Shown: one piece after another, positions 49,707 through 59,473 of the stretch
How the letters are laid out: each line of letters begins with the position of its first letter
Position numbering within the stretch: position 1 is the stretch's first letter
Assembly: GCF_030823375.1 (NCBI RefSeq)
Contig: NZ_JAUSXB010000001.1
Location: 3,596,001 to 3,660,000 of the forward strand
DNA length: 64,000 nt
Source of the DNA: Pseudarthrobacter siccitolerans
GTDB lineage: Bacteria; Actinomycetota; Actinomycetes; Actinomycetales; Micrococcaceae
Reading direction: 5' to 3'
Made by a program: the position numbers and the translations under genes
Notes under the pieces: generated by a model
Databases searched by the model: none
Seen by the model: only the letters and a program-made list of their open reading frames with translations
What the model was told of the DNA's origin: nothing

Positions 49707-51416
49707 TCACCCTGCGGAAGAGATGCGGATCCAAGCCGTTTCGCCCGACCCCAGCAGGCCTTCCGAATGCGAGGAGGTACTGCGGACGAGGACCTGCCCG
49801 GAAGGCATCTCCAGCGGCTCGTGGTTGAGGTTCATAAGCACCAGCGTAGCGCCGTTGACATACGCCAAGGACGAACATGTGCACCAGTCCTCCGCCCACG
49901 CCAGGGACCCCCGCCCCAGGTCCAGCTCGCGGCGCACCGCGAGCATGGTCCGGTAAAGAGCAAGGTGCGACGACGGCGAAGTGGCCTGCACGTCCCGCGC
50001 CAATTCCCCAAATGAGGCAGGAATGGGCAGCCAGGGGTCGTCACCGTGGCCGAAGCCGAGGTGGGTTTCGGCGGCGCGCCACGGGAGGGGAACCCGGCAG
50101 CCGTCCCTGCCCAGACGTTGCCCGCCGGTACGCGCGAACGTAGGATCCTGGCGGAGGTGCCCGGGAATATCAATGCCGTCGGGCAGGCCAAGCTCCTCGC
50201 CCTGGTAGAGATACGCCGCACCGGGCAGCCCCAGCATAAACAGCGATGCGGCTGCGGCCCGCTGTCTTCCCAGATCGGTGTCGGGTTGTGGATCTGCCGG
50301 GCCGATGCCGTCGCCATCCCGTGGCCCCTGCCCGTTGTAGCCGAAGCGGCTGGCATGCCGGACGACGTCGTGATTGGACAGCACCCAGGTGCTGGGAGCA
50401 CCCACGCCGTCCAGGATGGTCAAGGAGTCCGTGATGACCGAGCGAAGCCGGTACACGTCCAGTCCCGCGTGCAGGTACGGAAAGTTGAATGCCTGGTGCA
50501 TTTCGTCCGGCCTGACCCAGTGGGCGAGGCGGGGCAGGTCGACGCTGGCTTCCGCGCAGAGGATCCGGTCAGGGCCGTATTCGTCGAGGATCCTGCGCCA
50601 GTTACGGTAGATGTCGTGGATGGCCGGCTGGCCGAACATCGGGGCCTCATGGCCGGGGAAGCCGTCTGAACTTCCGCCGTCGGCCCGCCCGCCCCAGGCG
50701 GGGAGTCCGGGCGCCTTCACCAGCGCGTGCGCTACGTCCACGCGGAAGCCGGAGACACCCCGGTCCAGCCAGAACCGGAGGATCCGCTCGAATTCGCTGT
50801 GGACGGCCGGGTTGTCCCAATTGAAGTCGGGCTGGGAGGAGTCGAAGAGGTGCAGGTACCACTGGTCCGGCCGGCCGTCCGGGTTGGTCACCCGGGTCCA
50901 GGCGGGCCCGCCGAAGTGGGACTGCCAGTTGTTGGGCGGCTTGTTGCCCTCGGGGCCGGTGCCGTCCCGGAAAATGAACATGTCCCGTTCAGGGCTGCCG
51001 GCAGGTGCGGCGAGGGCCGCCTGGAACAGGGCGTGCTGGTCGGAGCAGTGGTTGGGAACGAGGTCCACGATGACCCGCAGGCCCAGCCGGTGGGATTCGG
51101 CCATCATCACGTCGAAGTCCCCGAGCGTGCCGAAGATCGGGTCCACGTCGCAGTAGTCACTGACGTCGTATCCGGCATCCCGCTGGGGGGAACGGTAGAA
51201 GGGGGACAGCCACACGGCGTCCACCCCGAGGTCCGCCAGATGGGGCAACTCTTCCGTGATGCCCGCAAGGTCTCCCACGCCGTCGCCATTCAGGTCACGG
51301 AACGAGCGGGGGTACACCTGGTAGATCACGGCAGATCGCCACCAGCCCGGCAGGTTGTCGGCAGGGTGGATCAGGGTCAGCGGACCCGCGGCGGGTGTCA
51401 GGGTTTCAACAGACAT
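49707..51416 (-). CDS. GH13 alpha-glucosidase / oligo-1,6-glucosidase
   Basis: Retaining alpha-glucosidase of 569 residues, cytosolic. WWRSAVIYQVYPRSF near the N-terminus and DLVPNHCSDQH, nucleophile Asp in GFRVDVAHALVK, acid Glu in ILCAEASVD and LSNHDVVRH complete the GH13_30-type site. The C-terminal beta domain ends near SSAG. ATG 51416 fits the family start; the frame is open to 51662 but overlaps the divergent gene region. It probably splits imported maltose, isomaltose or sucrose-like oligosaccharides. Forms an operon with lacI. Confidence 0.9.
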   Translation of the reverse strand: MSVETLTPAAGPLTLIHPADNLPGWWRSAVIYQVYPRSFRDLNGDGVGDLAGITEELPHLADLGVDAVWLSPFYRSPQRDAGYDVSDYCDVDPIFGTLGDFDVMMAESHRLGLRVIVDLVPNHCSDQHALFQAALAAPAGSPERDMFIFRDGTGPEGNKPPNNWQSHFGGPAWTRVTNPDGRPDQWYLHLFDSSQPDFNWDNPAVHSEFERILRFWLDRGVSGFRVDVAHALVKAPGLPAWGGRADGGSSDGFPGHEAPMFGQPAIHDIYRNWRRILDEYGPDRILCAEASVDLPRLAHWVRPDEMHQAFNFPYLHAGLDVYRLRSVITDSLTILDGVGAPSTWVLSNHDVVRHASRFGYNGQGPRDGDGIGPADPQPDTDLGRQRAAAASLFMLGLPGAAYLYQGEELGLPDGIDIPGHLRQDPTFARTGGQRLGRDGCRVPLPWRAAETHLGFGHGDDPWLPIPASFGELARDVQATSPSSHLALYRTMLAVRRELDLGRGSLAWAEDWCTCSSLAYVNGATLVLMNLNHEPLEMPSGQVLVRSTSSHSEGLLGSGETAWIRISSAG

Positions 51417-51448
51417 GAGCCCAAGCTTAGGTCGCGTTACCGCCTTTA

Positions 51449-51462
51449 TGGAAACGCTTCCA
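51449..51462. promoter_or_regulatory. LacI-type operator 1
   Basis: TGGAAACGCTTCCA, an imperfect palindrome with the central CG of LacI/GalR-family sites, 33 bases upstream of the GH13 start. It is a likely target of the adjacent repressor. Confidence 0.65.
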
Positions 51463-51515
51463 CGATTGCTTAGAGCCGCCTTCGCGTCCATATCACTGTT
51501 TCTGCTGGTCAGGAC

Positions 51516-51529
51516 TGGAAGCGCTTGCA
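51516..51529. promoter_or_regulatory. LacI-type operator 2
   Basis: TGGAAGCGCTTGCA, closely matching the same palindrome, 67 bases from operator 1 (about six helical turns), 63 bases before the GTG of the FAD oxidase gene. It may extend repression to that gene or allow looping. Confidence 0.6.
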
Positions 51530-51591
51530 TGAGTGTTACAGGCTCCGGCCAATAGACTGATGGAAAACGTGCGACGGCGGATGGAGGCCTT

Positions 51592-52965
51592 GTGGGAAGC
51601 GTGGCAATCGAGGAGCTGGAGACCATCCTGTCGGCTGGCCAGGTGGACCGGGAAGAGATCACCCTTCGCCGGTATGCGGTGGACCAGGCACCCGTCCTTG
51701 ATTATCAGCTCCCCTTGGCGGTGGTGTTTCCCGAGTCCGTGCCAGACGTGCAGGCAGTGGTACGGATCTGTGCGGCCCGCAAGGTGACGATTGTGCCCCG
51801 TGGAGCGGGAACGGGAGTGTCGGGCGGCGCCCATGCCACAAAAGACTGCATCATCCTGTCCCTCGAGCGGATGGACCGGGTCCTGTCGCTGAGCCCGGAC
51901 GATGAAACAGCAGTGGTGGAGCCGGGCGTCATCAACGCCGTGCTCAATGAGGCTGCCGCGGAACATGGGCTGATGTACGCGCCGGACCCCGCCAGCTTTC
52001 GCAGCTCAACCATCGGCGGAAACGTAGCGACGAATGCCGGCGGTCTGCGCTGCGCCAAGTACGGCGTCACCCGGGACTCCGTCCTGGCGCTGGACGTCGT
52101 CCTCGCGGACGGCTCGCTCCTGCACACCGGCCATCAGACCTTCAAGGGCGTTGCCGGGTACGACCTCACCGGGCTCTTTGTGGGGTCGGAAGGGACGTTG
52201 GGCATCGTGGTGGGCGTGACCGTGCGCCTGAAGTACCTACCCCGGGACGTGCACACTGTCGCCGCCTTCTACCCGGACTTCCGCCAAGCCGCAACCGGGG
52301 TCCTGGCCGTGGGCAGGGCACGGGTCCAGCCGGCCATTATGGAACTGCTCGACGGCGGCACGCTGGCCCAGCTGGACAGCATCCACGGCTCGGACCTGAC
52401 CGCCCGCGGAAGCTCCCTGCTGCTGATCCAGACGGACGGCTTCGGCGCCGCGGCCGAGGCCCGGATGGTCCGGGAAGTCCTGGCAGCCGGCGGGGCAACT
52501 GTTACCACTGAAGCCAGTGCGGAAGCGGAACGGCTCGTGGAACTGAGGCGCCACAGCCGGGGCGTGGAAGTGGACGACGAGTTCCGGGTGGGGGAGGACG
52601 TTGCCGTTCCCCGCTCGCGCCTGGTTGACTACGTGGCCGCCCTGGAGGTCATGGCCGTGAAACACGACGTGCACCTCAAAGTGGTGGCACACGCCGGCGA
52701 CGGGAACCTGCACCCGACTTTCTGGATCGACCGCAAGGACAACGCGGTGGACGGCGAGGCGCTGGGGAGGCTCCATCGGGTACTGGACGAATCCATTACG
52801 GCAGCCCTGGGCATGGGTGGCACCATCACCGGCGAACACGGCGTGGGCCAGTACAAACTGCGGTGGCTGGGCCAGGAACAGCCCGAACCGCTCCGGGAAC
52901 TCCAGCGCCGGATCAAGGACCTGTTCGATCCGGCAGGGATCCTGAACCCCGGAAAGGCGATCTAG
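51592..52965 (+). CDS. FAD-linked oxidase, GlcD / D-lactate dehydrogenase family
   Basis: Flavoenzyme of 457 residues that oxidises an alpha-hydroxy acid (glycolate, D-lactate or similar). FAD-binding PCMH domain with PRGAGTGVSGGA (about 65-76), GGNVATNAGGLRCAKYG and VGSEGTLGIVVGVTV. The cap domain has the metal/substrate residues KVVAHAGDGNLHPTFW and GTITGEHGVGQYK near the C-terminus. GTG 51592 is preceded by GGAGG. No GlcE or GlcF partner follows; the next gene is unrelated. The exact substrate is uncertain. Confidence 0.88.
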   Translation: MGSVAIEELETILSAGQVDREEITLRRYAVDQAPVLDYQLPLAVVFPESVPDVQAVVRICAARKVTIVPRGAGTGVSGGAHATKDCIILSLERMDRVLSLSPDDETAVVEPGVINAVLNEAAAEHGLMYAPDPASFRSSTIGGNVATNAGGLRCAKYGVTRDSVLALDVVLADGSLLHTGHQTFKGVAGYDLTGLFVGSEGTLGIVVGVTVRLKYLPRDVHTVAAFYPDFRQAATGVLAVGRARVQPAIMELLDGGTLAQLDSIHGSDLTARGSSLLLIQTDGFGAAAEARMVREVLAAGGATVTTEASAEAERLVELRRHSRGVEVDDEFRVGEDVAVPRSRLVDYVAALEVMAVKHDVHLKVVAHAGDGNLHPTFWIDRKDNAVDGEALGRLHRVLDESITAALGMGGTITGEHGVGQYKLRWLGQEQPEPLRELQRRIKDLFDPAGILNPGKAI

Positions 52966-52968
52966 CGT

Positions 52969-54387
52969 TTAGTCGTCAGAGTCCGGGTATTCGTCGACGT
53001 CCTCGTCGTCGCCGTACCGCGACTCCTCAGTCTCCACTTCGAGGATCTTCAGCAGCCCGGTGGGCGGGTCCAGCATGATGGCCGCTTCATCCCGGCGGTG
53101 CCGCAGGATGGAGTCGATGTAGGACTGGACGGCCTCCGCCAAGGGAATGTGCCGCTCCTGCTTTTCGGACATGTACCAGCGGTGCTCCAGGACCTCGTGC
53201 ACCGCTTCGGCCGGCTCCAGTTTTCCGGAGAGGTCGCGCGGAATGGACCGGACGATCGGCTCGAAAATCTGGCTGACCCACAGGTGGGCACTGTATTCCT
53301 CGTCCATGTCCGGGTTGTTGTCCGCCCGGAAGGAATCCATGTCATTGAGCAGCCGCCGCGCCTGGTTCTCCTGGGCGTCCAGGCCGGTCAGCCGCAGCAG
53401 GCGCCGCATGTGGTGCCCGGCGTCCACCACCTTGGGCTGGAGCTGGATGGTGGTCCCGTTCTGGGTAGTCTTGATGGCGTACTCCTCGACGTCGAAGCCG
53501 AGTTCGTTGAGCCGCCGGATGCGCGCTCCCACCCGCCAGCGTTCGCCGAGTTCGAAGGATTCCTTCTCCGTCAGTTCCGCCCACAGGCGGCGGTAGCTGT
53601 CCATAATGAGCTCGCTGGTGGCTACGGGGTCCACCTTTTCCTCGATCAGCCCGCCGTCCAGCAGGTCCATCAGCTCTCCGGCGATGTTCACGCGGGCAAT
53701 TTCCAGATCGTACTCGCGCTGGCCCATGGAAAGGTCCGGATACAGCTCACCGGTTTCGGCGTCCACGAGGTAGGCGGCAAAGGCGCCGGCGTCGCGGCGG
53801 AACAACGTGTTGGACAAGGAGACGTCGCCCCAGTAGAAGCCGATCAGGTGCAGCCGCACCAGCAGCAGCGCCTGCGCGTCGATGAGCCTGGTGAGGGTGT
53901 CCTTGCGGAGCATCTGGGAGAAGAGGGCGCGGTAGGGCATGGAGAACTTCAGGTGCCGGGTGACCAGCACTGGGTTCAGCGGCCTTCCATCCAACGTGGT
54001 GCGGCCTGTGATGACGGCAACCGGCTCCACGCACGGAACGTCCAGCCGGGCCAGTTTGCGGAGCATGTGGTACTCATGCCGGGCGACGTGCTCGGAGGTT
54101 TCCTTGATGGCGATCACCGAACCGCCGAGGTGGGCGAACCGGACGATGTGCCGGGAGATGCCGCGGGGAAGGGCGGCCAGGTTTTCTGCCGGCCAGTCCT
54201 CCAGCGCGATGTGCCACGGCAGGTCAAGCAGTTCAGGATCAGCCGCTGCTGCCGTGATGTTCAGCGAGCTGGAGACCGAGGCGATCTTGCCGTCATCGGC
54301 ACTCGCCGCAACGAACCGGGGCAGTTTGCCCACCTGCGCATAGTCGGTGGGTTCGTCGTGCCACTGGGCGCTGTATTCCTCGGTCAT
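52969..54387 (-). CDS. DUF4032 protein with kinase-like core
   Basis: Protein of 472 residues with a WaaP/lipopolysaccharide-kinase-like fold. Possible ATP-binding Lys lies in VIAIKETSEHVARHEYHML. The putative catalytic loop is HLIGFYWGDVSLSNTLFRRD, and AAYLVDAETGE supplies a metal-like Asp. The C-terminal DUF4032 region (about 230-440) is helical, and the tail is strongly acidic (EESRYGDDEDVDEYPDSDD). Kinase activity has not been proven for the family as far as I know. It is convergent with the GlcD-like gene (3-base gap). Upstream on the same strand is the ABC ATPase gene, separated from it by a terminator. Confidence 0.8.
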   Translation of the reverse strand: MTEEYSAQWHDEPTDYAQVGKLPRFVAASADDGKIASVSSSLNITAAAADPELLDLPWHIALEDWPAENLAALPRGISRHIVRFAHLGGSVIAIKETSEHVARHEYHMLRKLARLDVPCVEPVAVITGRTTLDGRPLNPVLVTRHLKFSMPYRALFSQMLRKDTLTRLIDAQALLLVRLHLIGFYWGDVSLSNTLFRRDAGAFAAYLVDAETGELYPDLSMGQREYDLEIARVNIAGELMDLLDGGLIEEKVDPVATSELIMDSYRRLWAELTEKESFELGERWRVGARIRRLNELGFDVEEYAIKTTQNGTTIQLQPKVVDAGHHMRRLLRLTGLDAQENQARRLLNDMDSFRADNNPDMDEEYSAHLWVSQIFEPIVRSIPRDLSGKLEPAEAVHEVLEHRWYMSEKQERHIPLAEAVQSYIDSILRHRRDEAAIMLDPPTGLLKILEVETEESRYGDDEDVDEYPDSDD

Positions 54388-54441
54388 ATTTCAATTCTTC
54401 CGTACATGGGCGCGGCCAGCTAATTCTTCTGCAGGAACGGT

Positions 54442-54484
54442 TAAAAGGCCGACGGCGGCCGTCCAATAAGGAGGCCGCCGTCGG
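54442..54484 (-). terminator. Terminator after the UgpC/MsiK ATPase gene
   Basis: On the minus strand, a perfect 12-bp stem CCGACGGCGGCC / GGCCGCCGTCGG around a 12-base loop, followed by CCTTTTAA. It separates this gene from the DUF4032 gene. Confidence 0.85.
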
Positions 54485-54519
54485 TAATTCAGCGCCGGTG
54501 GTTAGGGCGCCGGTGGGGA

Positions 54520-55602
<1,083 letters not shown>

Positions 55603-55819
55603 AGTTATCAATCCCTTCACCGGCAGGTACGTGCCGGACGATCCGTTGTGAATGGTTCATGTTTGTTCAGTTTTGTGGTGCAGATGCTCCCCGGCCAAGG
55701 CCAGAGAGCATCATGTGACGCCGCACGGTACTTGTGCGCCACATCACAAAGAAGAGTATGTCAGATACTGTTCGAATTGGTGCGAATGTTACGAACGTCA
55801 CAAGTGAGCTTCGTAACTG

Positions 55820-56647
55820 TCACCCCTGCGGGTCTTCCTCCGCGACGGCGAGGCTCCGTTCCTGGAGCAGGACTTCGAGCATCTCCGCCACATGGACAGG
55901 AGCTTCCACACGGTACTGCGCCTGGGTGAAATCAAGGCCCACTTTGATGCCCACGTCGCCGGGCTCCAGCCGGGCAAGCGCATCCTCATCAGTGGTGTCG
56001 TCGCCGGCGAACAGGACGGCGCTGGCACCGCTGATCTGCCGCAGGAACGTGACGCCCTCGCCCTTGGACGCGTTCACCACAGAGGTTTCCAGGACCCGCT
56101 TTCCGTCCTTGAGGAAAACGCCTTTGCGGTCCTGCAGCAGCGAGCGTGCAGCTGCCACCGCATCCTCGGCCACGTCGTCCGCGGCCTGGCGGGTGTGCAG
56201 CACCACGCCCGCCGGCTTGTCCTCCAGCATGGTGCCCGGCGCTTCCGCAACAATGTCGGCGAGGATGCTGCGCACCTCGGCGAGGAGTGCTTTCTGCTCA
56301 TCTTCCAGCGTCAGCCCGGCCGACCCGGGGCCGAGCCACGCTTCTGCCCCGTGGCTGCCGATCAGGAGTGTGTCCACCGGTGGCGAAGCGACCTGGCGCA
56401 GGCTGGCGAGGGCGCGCCCGGAGATGAGTGCCGTCGTCGTGCGCGGCAGCACGGCGAGCCCGGCGAAAGCTGTGGCCGCCCGGGGAAGCGGCCGCGCGTC
56501 GTCGGCATGCCCCACGATGGGCGCCATGGTTCCGTCAAAGTCCATCGCCACCAGCAGGTGGTCTGTCCGGGCGATGGCGCGGATGGCTTGGCGGAGCTCC
56601 GGCGTCAGCGCCAGCTTGCCGTTTCCGGTCCGGTTCTCACGTGTCAT
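55820..56647 (-). CDS. otsB: Trehalose-6-phosphate phosphatase
   Basis: HAD phosphatase (275 residues) that converts trehalose-6-phosphate to trehalose. Motif I VAMDFDGTMAPI (nucleophile Asp36, acid Asp38), motif II TALISGR, motif III Lys in NASKGEGVTFL and motif IV FAGDDTTDEDA are all present. Its start overlaps the end of otsA by 11 bases, so the two are coupled. A 199-base gap without genes separates it from the ABC ATPase. Confidence 0.93.
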   Translation of the reverse strand: MTRENRTGNGKLALTPELRQAIRAIARTDHLLVAMDFDGTMAPIVGHADDARPLPRAATAFAGLAVLPRTTTALISGRALASLRQVASPPVDTLLIGSHGAEAWLGPGSAGLTLEDEQKALLAEVRSILADIVAEAPGTMLEDKPAGVVLHTRQAADDVAEDAVAAARSLLQDRKGVFLKDGKRVLETSVVNASKGEGVTFLRQISGASAVLFAGDDTTDEDALARLEPGDVGIKVGLDFTQAQYRVEAPVHVAEMLEVLLQERSLAVAEEDPQG

Positions 56648-58139
56648 CGCGGACCACTTTCTCCTTCAACGCCTGCAGGAAGTCCGCGGACCAGTGGTCC
56701 ACGTCGTGCTCCAGGATCTGTTTCCGCATGGCCCGCATCCGCCGCGACGCATCCCGGGGGGACATCTCGACGGCGCGCATGATGGCATTTTTCAGGCCGT
56801 CGATGTCGTGCGGGTTCATCAGCAGGGCCTGCTTGAGCTGGTCCGCTGCGCCGGCGAACTCGCTGAGCACCAGCGCGCCGTCGTTGTTGGTGCGCGCCGT
56901 GACGTATTCCTTGGCCACCAGGTTCATGCCGTCCCGCAGTGCGGTGACCAGCATGACGTCGGCCGCCAGGTACAGGGCCACCATTTCCTCCACCGGGTAG
57001 CTGTGGTGCAGGTAGCGGACGGCCGTGTTCTCCAGGGTGTCGTAGGTACCGTTGATGTGGCCCACCGTGCCCTCCACCTCTTCACGGAGGAGCCGGTACT
57101 GCTCAACGCGTTCACGGCTGGGGCTGGCCACCTGGATCAGGGTGGCGTCGCTGACGGACAGCTTGCCGTCGGCCAGGAGTTCCTCGAACGCCTTCAGCCG
57201 GTGCCGGATGCCCTTGGTGTAGTCCAGGCGGTCCACACCCAGCAGGATGGTTTTCGGATTTCCGAGGTCCTGGCGGATCTGCCGTGCCCGCTCAATGATT
57301 TCCGGTTTGGCGGCCAGCTCGCTGATCTGCCGCACGTCGATGGAAATGGGGAACGCCTGGGCCCTGGCGATGTGGGTGATTTCCCCGTCCTGGCCCTTGA
57401 CGTGCACCTGCTGCTGCTTGACGCTGGCGCCCAGGAAGCGGCGGGCCGAGCGCATGAAGTTGCCTGCGTCGCTGGGCCGCTGGAAGCCCACCAGGTCAGC
57501 ACCGAGGAGGCCATCGATGATGGCCTGGCGCCAGGGCAGCTGGGCGAAGATCTCGGGCGGGGGGAAGGGGATGTGGTTGAAGAAGCCGATCTTGAGGTCG
57601 GGCCGCGCTTCCCGGAGCATCCGCGGCACCAGCTGCAGCTGGTAGTCCTGGATCCATACCGTCGCGCCGTCGTCGGCATGGCGTACGACGGCGTCGGCGA
57701 ACCTTTTGTTCACCATGCGGTAGGCGTCCCACCAGGTGCGGTGGAACTCCGGCGGGGCGATCACGTCATGGTAAAGCGGCCAAAGGGTGGCGTTGGAGAA
57801 GCCTTCGTAGTAAAGCTCGACGTCGTCCGCGCTGAGCTGGACGGGCACCAGGTCCATGCCGCCGTGGCTGAAGGGTTCCACGGTCTCGTCGGGGGCGCCG
57901 TGCCAGCCCACCCAGGCGCCGTCGGTCTTGGTCATCATGGGTGCCAGCGCCGTCACCAGTCCGCCGGGGGATCGCCGCCACCCGGAGCCGTCGTCGCCGT
58001 TTTCGCCGGGAGCGACGCGGTCCACGGGCAGCCTGTTCGAGACCACCATGAAGTCATACTTGGTCTCCGCGCTTTCGCCCGCGCCGGCGGCGCCTGGTGC
58101 GGCTGCGGCGGCGGAATTTTCCTGGACAGGTGTTTGCAT
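56637..58139 (-). CDS. otsA: Trehalose-6-phosphate synthase
   Basis: GT20 enzyme joining UDP-(or ADP/GDP-)glucose with glucose-6-phosphate, 500 residues. It shows NRLPVDRV, the Gly-rich GWRRSPGGLVTAL, GWHGAP, VWIQDYQLQLVPRML, NHIPFPPPEIFAQLPW (acceptor site), and the donor-site Arg/Lys in GVDRLDYTKGI. The first 28 residues are an Ala/Gln-rich extension. ATG 58139 has GGGGG upstream; longer frames are unlikely. OtsAB is a second trehalose route beside TreS. Confidence 0.95.
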   Translation of the reverse strand: MQTPVQENSAAAAAPGAAGAGESAETKYDFMVVSNRLPVDRVAPGENGDDGSGWRRSPGGLVTALAPMMTKTDGAWVGWHGAPDETVEPFSHGGMDLVPVQLSADDVELYYEGFSNATLWPLYHDVIAPPEFHRTWWDAYRMVNKRFADAVVRHADDGATVWIQDYQLQLVPRMLREARPDLKIGFFNHIPFPPPEIFAQLPWRQAIIDGLLGADLVGFQRPSDAGNFMRSARRFLGASVKQQQVHVKGQDGEITHIARAQAFPISIDVRQISELAAKPEIIERARQIRQDLGNPKTILLGVDRLDYTKGIRHRLKAFEELLADGKLSVSDATLIQVASPSRERVEQYRLLREEVEGTVGHINGTYDTLENTAVRYLHHSYPVEEMVALYLAADVMLVTALRDGMNLVAKEYVTARTNNDGALVLSEFAGAADQLKQALLMNPHDIDGLKNAIMRAVEMSPRDASRRMRAMRKQILEHDVDHWSADFLQALKEKVVRDDT

Positions 58140-58318
58140 TGCGGCCCCCTGGGGTTGCTTGTGCCTCTTAGCCCACCCTAACGGGAGGGAATCTTCGGTG
58201 CTATTCGTCTTTTGGCCGGCCCGTAAGAATACTTGAACCAGCAAGCTCTCAGATTTCTCCCCTAAAATGAGGGGGTTGCCACGAAATGGTCCCCCTCGTC
58301 GATCGACCCAAGGAACAC

Positions 58319-59206
58319 ATGAGCCCCGCAAACGAAGTACGTAAGTCCAAGGCTGAGCGCACCGCGGACGCCCGCGAGAAAGCGCGGCTGATCCGCGAAG
58401 AGCAGCTGAAAAAGGACAAGCGCAACAAGCTGCTGATCGGGTGGGGGATTGTGGCTGCCGTGGTGGCCATCCTGGTGGTGGTGGCACTGGTTGTCACCAC
58501 GTCGATGAAGCAGAACGGACCGGTTGCCGACCAAGGCCCGACGCCGGCCAACGGCAACGCCCACGGCGGCGTTACGCTGCTGGCCAACACGGAAGTTGCC
58601 AAGCTGGACCCTGCCACGGTTGACGCAGCCGCTGTTGGCGAACCCCCGCAGGCTGCGCCGGCCGAAGTGGTGGCTCCGGGCGCCGAGGCCGAAGCAGGCA
58701 AACCGGTGAAGGTTGTCCTCTACATCGACTTCATCTGCCCGGTCTGCAAGAATTTCGAGGCCCAGTACAACGAACAGCTCACGTCCCTGCGCAACGAAGG
58801 CAAGATTACGGTCGAATACCGCGCGCTCGGATTCCTCGACAGCCGCTCCACCACGAACTACTCGTCGCGGGCAGCCAACGCCGCCGCCTGTGTTGTGAAC
58901 GAATCGCCGGAGAAGTACGCGGAGTTTGTGGACGCACTCTTCGCCAACCAGCCTGCAGAAGGCGGCGCAGGGCTCTCAGACGACAAGCTCAAGAGCATGG
59001 CCTCGGACATCGGCGTTGACATCAACAGCTGTGTGGACGAAAAGACCTACCGGCCCTTCGTAAAGTTCACCACCAAGGAGGCCTCAGCGATCGGAGTCAC
59101 CGGCACGCCGAGCGTCTTTGTGGAAGGCAGGCAGTGGGGCAAGGGCGCCAGCGCCCAGACCCCGTTCCCCGAGTTCCTCCAGGCCGCGATCGACGCCAAG
59201 GCCTAA
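58319..59206 (+). CDS. Membrane-anchored DsbA-like thioredoxin-fold protein
   Basis: Predicted extracytoplasmic thiol oxidoreductase of 295 residues. Cytosolic basic N-terminus (about 1-37, coiled Lys/Arg/Glu), one span (about 38-60), and a DsbA/Thioredoxin_4 domain with active site CPVC (Cys140, Cys143) and cis-Pro in GVTGTPSVFVEG. It probably introduces or reshuffles disulfides in exported proteins; actinobacterial relatives work with VKOR. ATG 58319 with AAGGA upstream is chosen over the open frame before it. It is monocistronic with a strong terminator. Confidence 0.9.
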   Translation: MSPANEVRKSKAERTADAREKARLIREEQLKKDKRNKLLIGWGIVAAVVAILVVVALVVTTSMKQNGPVADQGPTPANGNAHGGVTLLANTEVAKLDPATVDAAAVGEPPQAAPAEVVAPGAEAEAGKPVKVVLYIDFICPVCKNFEAQYNEQLTSLRNEGKITVEYRALGFLDSRSTTNYSSRAANAAACVVNESPEKYAEFVDALFANQPAEGGAGLSDDKLKSMASDIGVDINSCVDEKTYRPFVKFTTKEASAIGVTGTPSVFVEGRQWGKGASAQTPFPEFLQAAIDAKA

Positions 59207-59220
59207 GGGTTCTGTACAGG

Positions 59221-59260
59221 GCCCGCCTCCGGATCAATTCCGGAGGCGGGCTCTTTCCTT
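59221..59260 (+). terminator. Terminator after the DsbA-like gene
   Basis: Perfect 12-bp stem GCCCGCCTCCGG / CCGGAGGCGGGC, loop ATCAATT, then TCTTTCCTTT. Confidence 0.9.
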
Positions 59261-59363
59261 TGGCCCCCCTGTCTTGACCGCCAACGAGGCCGGCGTTTTT
59301 ACCACCGGGAGGACTTGGGCTAACCTTATCTAGCGTCGTTCAGGCGCCCGCCCGCAAGGGCAC

Positions 59364-59437
59364 GCCTCCTTAGCTCAGTTGGCCAGAGCACCGCTCTTGT
59401 AAAGCGGGGGTCGTCGGTTCGAATCCGACAGGGGGCT
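59364..59437 (+). tRNA. tRNA-Thr (anticodon UGU)
   Basis: A 74-base cloverleaf: acceptor GCCTCCT / AGGGGGC (one G-U pair), D arm GCTC / GAGC, anticodon stem CCGCT / AGCGG with loop CTTGTAA (anticodon TGT, codon ACA), and T arm GTCGG-TTCGAAT-CCGAC. CCA is not encoded. It is a different isoacceptor from the tRNA-Thr(CGU) at the island; no island repeats lie next to it. Confidence 0.95.
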
Positions 59438-59473
59438 CTATTTTTTTGCCCGATCCCGGCCCTGCCCGGCCTG

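Noticed and set aside
55734..58181. An 815-codon plus-strand frame across otsA-otsB
   Set aside because: It runs antisense to two well-defined trehalose genes and shows no recognisable domain.
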